Assembly (NCBI GenBank): GCA_963576785.1
Contig: OY756142.1
Span: forward strand, 2,480,001-2,544,000
Origin: Chlorophyllum brunneum
Taxonomy: Eukaryota > Basidiomycota > Agaricomycetes > Agaricales > Agaricaceae
Length of the DNA: 64,000 nt
Direction of reading: 5' to 3'
This document shows, piece after piece, positions 11,097-20,880 of the stretch. Numbering within the stretch: position 1 is the first letter of the stretch; the number at the start of each line of letters is the position of its first letter. The notes below the pieces were generated by a model. That model was not told the DNA's origin. It worked only from the letters and a program-made list of their open reading frames with translations, and did no database searches. The translations under genes and the position numbers were made by a program.

Positions 11097-11128
11097 GACA
11101 GGTGGGAGTTCCGGGAAAAGAAGCGATG

Positions 11129-12420
11129 ATGAGGTTCTTGTCTCCTGGACCGCTTCGCAGCCCAGGTGACTTATAAAACGTATGACGCCTCGCTTGGTGG
11201 AAACCCTGTGGGTCATCAGGTGGATTTGCTCAACAATACCCTTCATGGGTATCGTGAGGATAGACAGGTTGTCTACACAGCGACGGACGCAAGTCTGCCA
11301 CTGGTTGGAGACTTCCAGGCAGTTTCTGCTGCCCACATTTATAGGGGGACATGTCTGCTTTGTGCATCGCGTCACCCAGCTGGCAAGGTTACAGCCCCAG
11401 ATGCTGAACTTTTCGCCATTTGTATGGCTTTGGGAACTGCTGCGGCAGTCTCTGAGGCTGTACACATTGCGGTCTTTATGGACTCGATTGGTTCTGCCAA
11501 GCGAGCTCTTGACCCATCTGTGCACTCTGGCCAGGAACACTCCCTGGCTGTGTGTCGTCTCTTGTTGGAGTGGTTCAGGGATTGTCCCGACCACTCCCTC
11601 ACATTCTGGTCTGTTCCGTCATCGGCGGAGTGGTCTATTCATCAGGATGTGCATGTATTTGCCACCAATCTACAGGTTGCCGCTGGATGTCGTCCAGCGA
11701 CGACTATTGATTTGCTGCGTAAACTCAACGTAGCAACCATTCAGAAGGCCTGGAAGGTCTCTTTCCAGGACTTCTCTTATTGCGGTTCTAACTTCCTTGC
11801 TCTCAAGGATAGTAGGAACAAAGTTTTACAGCCAACGTACCTCCATGGGGGTTCTTGGCTTCCTTCTTTTCCCTCTCAGTCTATTGCGACAAGAGTGAAC
11901 CGTGCCATCCTCGGGCACGCTCCAACCGGCGAGTATCGCTCCCGGTTCCATCCTCTAGAGCCTGTTGGCTGCGAGTGTGGGGCTCCTCTGGAGACCCGCA
12001 CTCATATCTTGTGCTCTTGTCCATTATACAAGAGGCGACATGGCCTGCCGGTCTCTCTTGACCAGCTGGTTAATTTTCTTAAATGCAATCCTTCTGCATT
12101 TGCGTTTAAGGCCAACATACCGCTTGCGGGAGTTGGATAACGCGGCGCAGCCCCTGCTAGCTTCCCACGTCTCCAACGTGTGTAGAAGGTAATTGCGAAT
12201 TGACGCATACTCTCCTTAGGAAGGGGAGGCAAGGGGTCACTCTACATATCTGGTCTAGGATTCATGCATCTATGTGTGTTTCCACGACCATTCACCCAGA
12301 CTGCTGGTCGGCAGTCTAGTTTGGCCAGGGGAGAGCCAATCTTCGATTACCATCACTAGTGTAGCCTACATGTCACAGTAGATACAGGTGGACTGCGATC
12401 GCGCACCACTTTAAACATGT

Positions 12421-12456
<36 letters not shown>
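11129..12456 (+). mobile_element. Family A LINE 3' part (A2)
   Basis: This is the 3' part of a family A copy: the RNase H and C-terminal region of ORF2, a 3' UTR (12141-12426) with the hairpin at 12298-12317, and an oligo(A) tail of 30 (12427-12456). Its left edge is the 5' end of B2, so it is probably the right half of an A element into which B2 inserted; the left half would be outside the window. Its tail abuts the split family B copy that begins at 12457. Confidence 0.85.
11133..12140 (+). pseudogene. LINE ORF2 C-terminal fragment (RNase H, CCHC)
   Basis: This is an open 335-codon fragment of family A ORF2 ending at the TAA at 12138-12140. It starts just before the RNase H domain (LLDRFAAQ). 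The RNase H motifs ATDAS, APDAEL and a FMDS in place of the usual FTDS are visible, followed by the C-terminal zinc knuckle CECGAPLETRTHILCSC. There is no endonuclease and no RT, so it is a remnant rather than a gene. No internal stop or frameshift is present, which suggests the host copy was broken fairly recently. Confidence 0.85.
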
Positions 12457-12460
<4 letters not shown>

Positions 12461-13900
12461 CATGAGATGCTCATGGCCATACTTGCTAAGCAGGGGTTCC
12501 CACTGAACATGAGGACCTTTTTTGCTTTGTACTTAGTGGGCCGTTCCACTGTTTATACATGGAACAGCTTCTCCTCCGACCCCCGGGGTGCAGATATGGG
12601 CATTAGACAGGGCTCTGCCATGTCCCCAGTCCTCTCTGGCCTCTATATCACCCCTCTTATGAAGATCTTCAATCTATGGTTTACTTCCCCTGGGAGTACT
12701 CTGTTATCATATGTCGATGACAGGACCATTGTTGCCCAGGCTAAAACATGGGACGAGAACTTGGACACCCTCAAGGGAGTATACATTGTTCTCTTCAATC
12801 TTTTTGTAGTGTTTGTACTTGTCATGGAGCATGACAAGTCCAAGCTTTTCCACTTCTCCAGGAAGCCTGGGGATGTTAATCCCCCCTTGACTTGGGCTTT
12901 GGTCCATTCACAGAAGCCCTCACTGGTCTCATCCCCATCCACCTCCATCTGAAGAAGCTGGCCTCAAGAGCAAACTACCATCTCGCCACCCTCTCCAATA
13001 CCCACCCTCTCCAATCCCTCCTCAATTGTCCAAATGCCAAGAATACCCCCCCCACACTCCCTTTCCATCTCCCTCTTGTCTGACCATCTCGTCAGACAGG
13101 TCAAGAGTTCCCTTATGGAAGCTGTCTCTGCACTCCCATCCCTCACTGAACAGTTTGACCCCTGCTCTGCAGTGGCTCAGCCTGGTCATCATCTCCTGGA
13201 CTGTTTTGCAGCCCAGGTATCCTTCCACAACTCTCCTTGGTCTCATGGTGAGAGAGCTGTACATATGAGGCATCTGAACAGTACTTTGGAACGTGCTAAT
13301 GCCGATCCTCAGGTTCTCACTGTGGCTACGGATGCGAGTCTGCCACTGTGGGGGGAATTCTAGGCAGTTTCTGCTGCCCAGATCTACTAGTCAGGCCTGT
13401 GTGTCTTTCAGACAAGACATGTGGCAGGCCAAGTGACAGCTCCTGATGTAGAGCTGTACACTATCCAGATTGCAGTTGGGAAGGCTACCAGCCTCTCTGA
13501 CTGTAACTCCATTGTTCTGTTCATGGACTCTCCTGGTTCTGCTAGGAGAGCAGTGGACCCCTCCATTCACTCTGGTCAAGCTCATTTGCTTGCCATCTGT
13601 AACACTCTTATGGAGTGGTTCGAGGGTCACTCCGAATGCTCCCTCCACATCTGGCACACTTACTCCTCTAAGAAATGGGCCATTCATGGTACCATACACC
13701 AGTACTGTACTGAGCTCCAGGTCGCTGTGGGTTCCCGTCCGCAAACCTCCCTTGATTCCCTTCATCAGAAGGTTGTCAAATCTTGCCAGGATGCTTGGAT
13801 CACTTGATTCCAGGATCCTACTTACTTGGGAAGCCAATTTATGGCTCTCGAAGGGTGCAACGGTAAGCCCCTCCTGCCCACCTACCTCAATGGAGGTTTG
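12457..13900 (+). mobile_element. Family B LINE (B3), first piece of a split copy
   Basis: This is a decayed family B ORF2 region interrupted at 13900 by the full-length A3 element. It continues at 20163-20880 and 22275-22410, where its 3' UTR and tail are found. The 14-bp duplication tcaatggaggtttg (13887-13900 and 20163-20176) proves continuity across A3. Its 5' part is absent, probably lying left of the window beyond the inserted A2. Confidence 0.87.
12457..13900 (+). pseudogene. LINE ORF2 fragment, heavily decayed
   Basis: This is family B ORF2 from the RT (NHEMLMAIL) onward. YVDD survives near 12711-12722, although followed by an altered residue (YVDDR). A C-run of six at 12881-12886, against seven in sister copies, shifts the frame. 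About 339 bp between FGPFTG and the EALTGLIP region are deleted. Later stops include TAG near 13361 (CAG in sisters) and TGA at 13805-13807 (CGA in sisters). C-to-T and G-to-A differences are dense throughout, for example APDVELYTIQ for APDAELYAIR in the RNase H domain. It cannot be functional. Confidence 0.88.
13887..13900 (+). repeat. Target-site duplication of A3, left copy
   Basis: The 14 bp tcaatggaggtttg in family B ORF2 directly precede the oligo(T) of the minus-strand A3 element and are repeated exactly at 20163-20176. Confidence 0.92.
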
Positions 13901-13901
13901 T

Positions 13902-13932
<31 letters not shown>

Positions 13933-14205
13933 GTTTAAGGTGGTGCGCAATCGCAGTCCACCTGTATCTACTGTGACATGTAGGCTACAATGTAAGGATA
14001 TACAAAGATAGGCTCTCCCCTGGCCGAACTAGACCGCCGACACGTGGTCTGGGTGAACGGTCGCGGAAACACGCAGGACGCGCGAATCCTAGACCAGAAA
14101 AATGAGCAACCCCTTGCCTCCCCTCCCTAGGGAGAGTATGCGTCAATTCGCAATTAACTTCTACACACGTCGGAGACGTGGGAAGCTAGCAGGGGTCGCA
14201 CCGCG

Positions 14206-17200
14206 TTATCCAACTCCCGCAAGCGGTGTGCTGGACTTAAACACAAATGCAGCAGGGTTGTGTCTAAGGAAACCTACCAGCTGGTCAATAGAGACCGGCA
14301 GGCCACGACGTCTCTTGTACAAAGGACAAGAGCACAAAATATGAGTGCGAGTCTCCAAAGGAGCCCCACACTCGCAGCCAACAGGCTCTAGAGGATGGAA
14401 CCGGGAGCGGTACTCGCCGGTTGGAGCGTGCCCGAGGATGGCACGGTTCGCTCTCGTCGCAATAGACTGAGAGGGAAAGGACGGAAGCCACAAACCCCCA
14501 TGGAGGTACGTTGGCTGTAACACTTTGTTCTTACTATCCTTAAGAGTAAGGAAGTTAGAACCGTGATAAGAGGAGTCCTGGAAAGTAACTTTCCAGGCCT
14601 TCTGAATGGTTGCTACGTTGGCTTTACGCAGCGAGTCGATCGACGTCGCTGGGCTACGCCCAGCGGCAACCTGTAGTTCGGTGGCAAAGACATGCACACC
14701 CTGATGAATGGACCATCCCGCTGATGACGGAACAGACCAGAAAGTGAGGGAGTGGTCAGGACGGTTCCTGAACCACTCCAACAAGAGACAACACACAGCC
14801 AGGGAGTGTCCCTGGCCAGAGTGCATGGACGGGTCGAGAGCTTGCTTGGCAGAGCCAATTGAGTCCGTGAAGACCGCAATGTGTACAGCCTCAGAGACTG
14901 CCACAGCAGTTCCCAAGGCCATACGAATGGCGAAAAGTTCAGCATCTGGGGCTGTAACCTTGCCAGCTGGGTGACGCGTTGCATGAAGCAAGCGTGTTCC
15001 TCTATAAACATGGGCAGCAGAAACTGCCTGGAAGTCTCCAACCAGTGGCAGACTTGCGTCCATCGCTGCGTAGACAACCTGTCTATTCTCACGATACCTA
15101 CGAAGGGTATCATTGAGCAAATCCACCTGACGACCCGCAGGGTTTCCACCGAGCAAGGCATTGTACGTTTTATAAGTCACCTGGGCCGCGAAGCGGTCCA
15201 TGAGATGAGAACCTGGCGACGCTTCGAGCACAAACGGCTCGAACGTCTCCGTCAGGTCTGGCAAATAAGAGTTTGCCTCCGTGACTGGCCCCTTGACCTT
15301 ACCCGCCTGGGCGGGGGTCATGAGAGCAATCGATCTGGGGTATGGAACACAACCCCCTATATACTGACGCCCCATAACGGAACGAACAGGGTGGTTCTCA
15401 GAAAGCGTAGCGACCCTGTGGACAGCACGGGCAGCCAACTTCTTGAGATGAAGATGGATGGGGATGAGGCCAGCCAAGGCCTCAGCTCCTCCAGTAGGGC
15501 TGGTGCGAAATGCACCAGTGATCCACAATGCAGCTTTGCGCTGCATAGTGTTAAGTTGTTTCAGAAGGGCCTTGTTACGGGCACCTTCATAAAACCAGAG
15601 TCGAAACCCATACGTAGCAATGGGCACTACGCATGAGCGGTACAGAGTCCTCTTCTGGGCAGGAAGAAGGCCTTGCGAAGAGTTACCAAGCATGCCCATG
15701 GCCTTGACCATGGACAGGGACTTAGTAGCGTAATGCCGAATGTGCTTTTTGAACGTAAGAGTGCAATCGAAAAAGAAACCTAAGTACCTCCAATGGGTCT
15801 TAGGGCGAAGCGGGGTATCGCCGGTATGGGGAGCATACCCCAAGTCCAGCAGTGGGTTGTCATCTCCCCATTTACGGGAGAAATGAAAAACTTCAGACTT
15901 GTCGTGCTCAACGGCAAGCCCAAACGAAGTAGTCAGGCAATAAATAACCTGGTACGCCTGCTTTAGACCCACCAAATTAGGTTCCCAAGTTTTAGCTTGG
16001 GCGATGACAAGGCCATCGTCGACGTATGAGAGCAAAGTGCTCCCAAGAGCGATTGCCTCCCTATCATAAAGTTTCATGAAGGGGGCAAGATAGAGGCTGG
16101 AGAGGACAGGAGAGAGCGAAGAGCCCTGACCGACCCCAACGTCCGCCTGCCTGAGATCAGACTTGTGGTCCCCCCATGCATATCACGTAGAGCGGCCGAC
16201 CAAATAGGAGGCAAAGAATCTACCCACACAGGGGTCAAATCCTTGCTTCCGTAAAACTGCCAACAACATAGAGTGGTTGAGCGAAGGAAAGAACTGAGCG
16301 ATGTCAAAAGCGACAACGCTAGTCTTGAGGCCCTTGGCCCACCCCGCGCGAACAATGTGGGTTAGGAGCATCCCAGCATCATCAGTGGACCTCTGATGGA
16401 TACCACCGAGCTGATTTGGATGAAACACTCCATGCTTGACTGAATCAAACTGGAGGTGATTTGAGATCATTTTCTCGATGAGTTTACCAAAAGTGTTCAG
16501 GAGCACGATGGGCCTGAATGCCTTGGGCGTTGAATAGGATGGCTTGCCCGGCTTCAGTATGATAACCGACAAGCTTGCCTTGAAATGGGACGGCCAATGA
16601 CCCACACTCATGCAGGCATTGGCTATCCCGATGAATAGCCAAAGGACATCAGGGTCCTCGGTGATCTCCTTGAGGTGGGTCCATGTTACATGGTCCGGCC
16701 CCAGGGCGGACACACCCGAGCATGTGCTAAGGGCATCCATCAGCTCTAAGGCTGAAAAGCGGACCCACTCCCGAGCCGTGAGGCTGGGCAGCGGATCAAG
16801 AACAGAAATATCCACAGCTTGGCCAGAAGCTGAGTTGTAGGTATTGTGAAGTGTATCCCAGAGATCCGGGAGCACATGACATGGCTCTCCATTGTATTGG
16901 ATAGCCTCGCAGGGTGGAAGCTTCCGCTTTTGGACCCATTCCATAAGGTCCCACGGTCGCTTGTTCATAGAAGAAATCTCCTCGATGTGAGCATCAAAGA
17001 AGTTGCGCTTGGCATGCTTCTTAGCGCGTCTAAAGTCAGAGTAGTCATCGTGGGACCGAGTCTCACGATATCTCCCGAAAGTTTCGCGGCATTCCTGGTT
17101 CCACCAGGGTTTAGAGCGGCGAGTGATCATGATGTCTACTGCGTGGGCTTCCCACGCGGTGGAGAAGGCCTCCGCTACGGCGTGAACCGCAGCCTCAACC

Positions 17201-18078
17201 TCATCAGTAGTGGTAGGATCCGGAAGTCTAGCTACTTCACGGAGGTCCCGGATAATATCAGTGAGGAACAGCGCTACCTCTTCGCCACCATCATGCGGCA
17301 GGGTTTTCCTGTGAGTCTCCACTATCGTGGGAATGACTGGAAGCATCAGAACCAGCGGAACGTGGTCTAACGGACCCCTAAGGGAGTAATCCAACCTGGG
17401 TCTATGAGAAATAGACAGGTCTGATGGAACAAATGCCAGATCAATGACTGACGGTCGAAGATCCTCATTGTGCGGAATGTGAGTAGGTCCAGGCTCGACC
17501 GGAAGGGCGAGGTCTAGGCCGATGTCTGTCCCGATGGAGATCAGAGACTGCGAGGTACCCAAGTGGGAGCCATAATTTGGGTCCCAAAGCTCAGAATGGC
17601 AATTGAAGTCGCCGCCCATATAGACATGCTTGGGCAAAGTAGCAGCCCGGTCCGCCAGGAACCGAATTGCCGTGTGCTCCGAGTCGGAGTAAACATTCAT
17701 GAGATTCAGGGTCTCATTCCCCAAAAATAGGGAGAGAACCATGATGTCACGGTGATTGATGAGATCCGTCCGATAGGACGGTCTCAGAGAAGACAGCCGG
17801 TTATGGACAAATGTCATAACCCGTGGGTCAGAGCCAGGCTCGGGGGCCCGAACCATGCACAGCCACTCGGGGTGCTTGGGGGCGCCAATAACGTCGTCCC
17901 CCTCAACAGAGGTCATGGAGGGGGCGGATCTGATGAACCACCAGGGAGGTTCTTGAAGAAAGAGAATATCAAAGAGATCTTTGAGGTCCTCAAGTAAAGT
18001 GTCCAATAAATCATAATTTTTATTTAAGTTCTGTTGGTACACACGGAGACTTCGTAATTCTAGAGGTCGCCTATTCAT
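14206..18078 (-). pseudogene. LINE ORF2 (EN-RT-RNase H), one premature stop
   Basis: This is the full-length family A ORF2, 1291 codons including the stop. The chosen ATG at 18078 overlaps the ORF1 stop by 8 nt (ATGAATAG); an in-frame TTG two codons upstream is less likely. The APE-type endonuclease lies at about residues 1-245 (FLQEPPW, GGDFNCHS, LDHVPL). The RT spans about 490-760, with motif A FDIAQFFPSL and YVDD at 685-688. The RNase H has DAS, DAEL and FTDS, and the C-terminal zinc knuckle is CECGAPLETRTHILCSC. A single TGA at 16183-16185 (codon 632, inside the RT before YVDD) truncates it; A1 has CAA there, and an ancestral CGA would explain both by transitions at one CpG. No frameshift is present. 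Confidence 0.92.
18071..18078 (-). promoter_or_regulatory. ORF1/ORF2 8-nt overlap ATGAATAG
   Basis: The ORF2 ATG lies 8 nt before the end of ORF1, in the +1 frame. The same geometry (ATGTCTAG) is at 9019-9026, 32739-32746, 47447-47454 and 55686-55693 in family B. Conservation of spacing across two families points to termination-reinitiation as the way ORF2 is translated. This is an inference. Confidence 0.65.
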
Positions 18079-20035
18079 TGGCAAGCTGTAGAGTACGAGG
18101 GTTGATGAGGGGAGATCGCCGCCAAAGACGGTTGTTACTCACCTCACGATAGAACTTCTTGATTTTCTCGGGTTCAAACCGAGCATCAAAAAATTTGCAC
18201 TTCTTCGAGGTTGTATGGTGGGGACCCTGGCAGTTGAGACAACGCGGCGTATGAGGACAGGGCTCATCCACCGGTGTGGGAGGGATGGGGGGCTGTACGT
18301 TGGAGTTACCCTTGCAGCGCCCACAGAGAGTTCGGTGATGTTCCTCATGATGAGGACCACCACAGGTCGGACATTTCAAGGCCTGCGCCTTGCAGAATTG
18401 AATGGAGTGACCCCAGTGGAAGCAACACTTGCACAGAGACACCCCCGGGGAGGCTGCGGACAGCCTAATAGGACAGGCATATCCACCGATATGGAGCAAT
18501 TTCCTGAGGAGGAGGTTCGCCCGTTGACCCTTCTGAGAGTCGTGAATGTTGAAGTACACCGTGGCGGTATCAGACACCTCGGAGTTCCTCGAAATACGGG
18601 GGGGTCCCGTTAACGTGAAGAGGTCAGAAAACGCTGTGCGTTTCATGATCTGTTCGATCTCGAATAAGGACCAGCGAGTCTCGCCGATCCTGAAGAAGGG
18701 GACGTCGATGACCTTAAGGTAGGACTTCGACTGAGGAAGGCCAACTGTAAATACAGTCCCCTGAGGGAGGGCCTTCGAGATCCACGTCCTGGCGACCTCA
18801 AGGTCGGCAGGGGTGGGGACAGCGTTGGTACGCAGAGCAAAACCCCCATACTCAGCAGAGGTAGACTCTACTCGGATATGAAGGCGTGAATCCACAAAAC
18901 CACGGTTAACCATGGTCTCGAGGTGGAAAGAGGAGACTTCGGGGGTAACCTCGAAGTCAACGATCAACTGGCGCCGTGAGGGGCCAGCGGTGGTCATCCT
19001 GGGCCTCTTCTTAGAAGTCTTGGACTTAGGGGGAGAGGCTTGCTCGCCCATGGCGAGAATCCTGTCCGGAGGAAGCGAGGGGAACATTTGTGCAAGCTGC
19101 ACAACGGTACCCGATGCCGTAGTAGCCTTCCCCTTCCCTTTCGGTTGGGGAGCAGGCTCCTTAGCCACCGTGGAGAATGTTCTCTTGTTTCCCGATTTGG
19201 CAGCTGAAGTAGCGGGAGCAGGGGGAGCCACTGGCTTACGCTGGTAGGTCCCTTTGCCCGCGAGAGGAGACGGTCCGACCCCAGCAGGGCGAGGACCGCT
19301 CGGAGCACCCTCCGGACCAGGCATCGGAATGTCTGGATCCTGGGGGGGAGGCCCAGCCTGGGGGGGCCAGGGAATAACTCGAGCCCTTGGTACTGGAGGA
19401 GTACGAGGAGCAGGAGGCGGGGGAGCGGGAGCGGCGGGGGCCAGGCCCATAGATGCGCTCAGGACGGTACCAATGGTAGGCATCCCGAAGCCAAGCTCGA
19501 CAGTGGACCATCCACTGTCGTCAATAGCCTTGCACAACCGAATAATCGATCGCGCAAGGGGGTACACAGACTCACCCGGGAGGGTAGTCCAGTCGATATT
19601 CTCCACCGTCTTGTTAAGGAAGGTGGAGATGAGGTCCAGCGAGTCCGAGGCCGCTTCAAGGTCCCCTGCAACACTTTCAGCAGTGTTCAGAAGATGGCAG
19701 GAGTACGGGGACAAGGAGCTGGAGGAGGATGGCGCAGGGCTGGGTGCGCTGGGGGTAGGGCCCCGGGGGGGAGTCATGGGATCTTCGTCGAACCCTCCTA
19801 ACTCACCAAAATCCTCCACAGCAGGCCCAGGCGATGGCGAGGTTGCGCGAGAAGGGTTGCGTGAACCCCTCCTACCGGTGGGAGTTCGAAGAATGTCCAG
19901 CGGTCCTCTAGAATGGCTAGATTCGCGCTGACGACGGATGGGCCCTGTTGAGGACCCGCGGATGGTGTCGAGGGTGTCGGGGGACTCAGGGACTTGGCGC
20001 CCGGTCCCCCCGCCGAATGGGTGTTGCGATGACAT
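18071..20035 (-). CDS. LINE ORF1, gag-like zinc-knuckle protein
   Basis: This is an intact 654-aa family A ORF1. The first ATG is at 20035 (MSSQHPFGG); an open TTG extension upstream is not needed. The N-terminal 300 residues are rich in Pro, Ser, Gly and Ala with low-complexity runs. A conserved central region follows that I cannot assign to a named fold. Three Cys/His clusters lie near the C-terminus: C535-x2-C538-x4-H543-x4-C548 (CKCCFHWGHSIQFC), a CPTC...CGRC cluster, and CLNCQGPHHTTSKKC. By analogy with other LINEs it should bind element RNA and act as a nucleic-acid chaperone in the RNP. Its stop TAG overlaps the ORF2 ATG, which suggests coupled translation. The homologous family B protein is at 53714-55693. 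Confidence 0.9.
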   Translation of the reverse strand: MSSQHPFGGGTGRQVPESPDTLDTIRGSSTGPIRRQRESSHSRGPLDILRTPTGRRGSRNPSRATSPSPGPAVEDFGELGGFDEDPMTPPRGPTPSAPSPAPSSSSSLSPYSCHLLNTAESVAGDLEAASDSLDLISTFLNKTVENIDWTTLPGESVYPLARSIIRLCKAIDDSGWSTVELGFGMPTIGTVLSASMGLAPAAPAPPPPAPRTPPVPRARVIPWPPQAGPPPQDPDIPMPGPEGAPSGPRPAGVGPSPLAGKGTYQRKPVAPPAPATSAAKSGNKRTFSTVAKEPAPQPKGKGKATTASGTVVQLAQMFPSLPPDRILAMGEQASPPKSKTSKKRPRMTTAGPSRRQLIVDFEVTPEVSSFHLETMVNRGFVDSRLHIRVESTSAEYGGFALRTNAVPTPADLEVARTWISKALPQGTVFTVGLPQSKSYLKVIDVPFFRIGETRWSLFEIEQIMKRTAFSDLFTLTGPPRISRNSEVSDTATVYFNIHDSQKGQRANLLLRKLLHIGGYACPIRLSAASPGVSLCKCCFHWGHSIQFCKAQALKCPTCGGPHHEEHHRTLCGRCKGNSNVQPPIPPTPVDEPCPHTPRCLNCQGPHHTTSKKCKFFDARFEPEKIKKFYREVSNNRLWRRSPLINPRTLQLANE

Positions 20036-20162
20036 GTGGAATGGCCGCGGGTGTATTCCTAGTAGACTAGGACACCGAAACAAGCGAGTACAACAGATAA
20101 GACGATGAGGATGATTTGTTTACGCTTGTTTACTGGTGGAAGTACCAAATCAAGAAGCGATG

Positions 20163-20176
20163 TCAATGGAGGTTTG
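20163..20176 (+). repeat. Target-site duplication of A3, right copy
   Basis: This is an exact repeat of tcaatggaggtttg found at 13887-13900. After it, family B ORF2 resumes where it was interrupted. Confidence 0.92.
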
Positions 20177-20865
20177 TGGCTGCCCTCTGCCACAGCAGAG
20201 TCCAACTCACTGTCCACCTGCATGTGTAGAGTTATACTCAACCATACACCTATTAGGGCCTATAGGTCTCGGTTCTTCCAGGATGAGCCATTCTGGTGTC
20301 CATGCAGGGCTCCCTTCGAGTCTTGTGTGCATATTCTTACCAACTGCAGTAGGTTTGACTTCTCTGGGGGGTACCCAGCCTTGCCAGGTGCCCTCATCAA
20401 GTTCTTGAAAGTGAACCCTCACACATTCACTTTCCCATCCACTCCTCAGGGAATTGGATAACTGGCTCAGGGTAGGTGGGTTATTGTCTGGCACCAGAGA
20501 TCTCCGGTAAAAGTCCAGTGAAGACCTTTGGAGTTTTATGAATGGAGTTGTCCCCTTTGGTGACTAGGTGTGGTGAAGACACCAATAGCCACACAAATGG
20601 TGTGGCCTATTACTCTGGCAAGGGTGACCATGGCCAGGAGGGATGGTGCCTAGTAAGAAGAACTCTGGGGGCTAGTAGCAGGACCAGTAACTGGGGGTTT
20701 CTGGCACTGGGCATTTACAGTGAACTAACACTTACTGACCAGACCTGGTCTCCAGACTGGGTCGCTGGTTGGGGGACCTCCCTACCCACTTGCCTCCTCT
20801 GGTGTCCACTCCCCTCACCCTCTGGGCTCGGGAGTAGGATGTGATTCATCCTACTATTGGTCTTG

Positions 20866-20880
20866 GGCAACAGTTCTTAT
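20866..20880 (+). repeat. Target-site duplication of A4, left copy
   Basis: The 15 bp ggcaacagttcttat in the B3 3' UTR are repeated exactly at 22260-22274 after the A4 tail. Confidence 0.92.

Larger units (their letters stand above)
7367..11128 (-). mobile_element. Family B LINE (B2), 3' part missing
   Basis: This minus-strand family B copy has a proper 5' end at 11128 (CATCGCTTCTTTTCCCGG), a 5' UTR of about 130 nt containing the palindrome GATCACGTGATC (11085-11096), ORF1, and ORF2 up to the early RT region. It stops abruptly at 7367 against a family A tail. In the nested reading, A1 inserted into this element and its missing 3' part lies left of the window. On its 5' side it abuts a family A ORF2 fragment at 11129. 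Confidence 0.87.
13901..20162 (-). mobile_element. Full-length family A LINE (A3)
   Basis: This is a complete family A element on the minus strand, about 6.26 kb. It has a 5' end at 20162 (CATCGCTTCTTGATTTGG), a 5' UTR of about 127 nt, ORF1 (20035-18071), ORF2 (18078-14206), a 3' UTR of about 283 nt (14205-13923) and an oligo(A) tail seen as T at 13901-13922. It is flanked by a perfect 14-bp target duplication and interrupts family B copy B3. ORF1 is open and ORF2 has a single stop, so this is the reference for family A in this window. The insertion is younger than B3, which is far more decayed. Confidence 0.95.
20163..20880 (+). mobile_element. Family B LINE (B3), second piece
   Basis: This continues B3. 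The C-terminal zinc-knuckle end of ORF2 is open from 20177 to the TAA at 20459-20461 (CRAPFESCVHILTNC; the first Cys pair has become C-x-C-to-R altered relative to CPCGAPFE). It is followed by the family B 3' UTR (20462-20880), which is interrupted by the truncated family A element A4. There is no gene in the UTR. Confidence 0.87.

Noticed and set aside
18071..18084. ORF2 start at a TTG upstream of the ATG at 18078
   Set aside because: The ATG has the conserved 8-nt overlap with ORF1 seen in family B; the TTG has no support.
20035..20083. N-terminal extension of family A ORF1 from a TTG
   Set aside because: The first ATG is at 20035 and the upstream stretch fits the 5' UTR.
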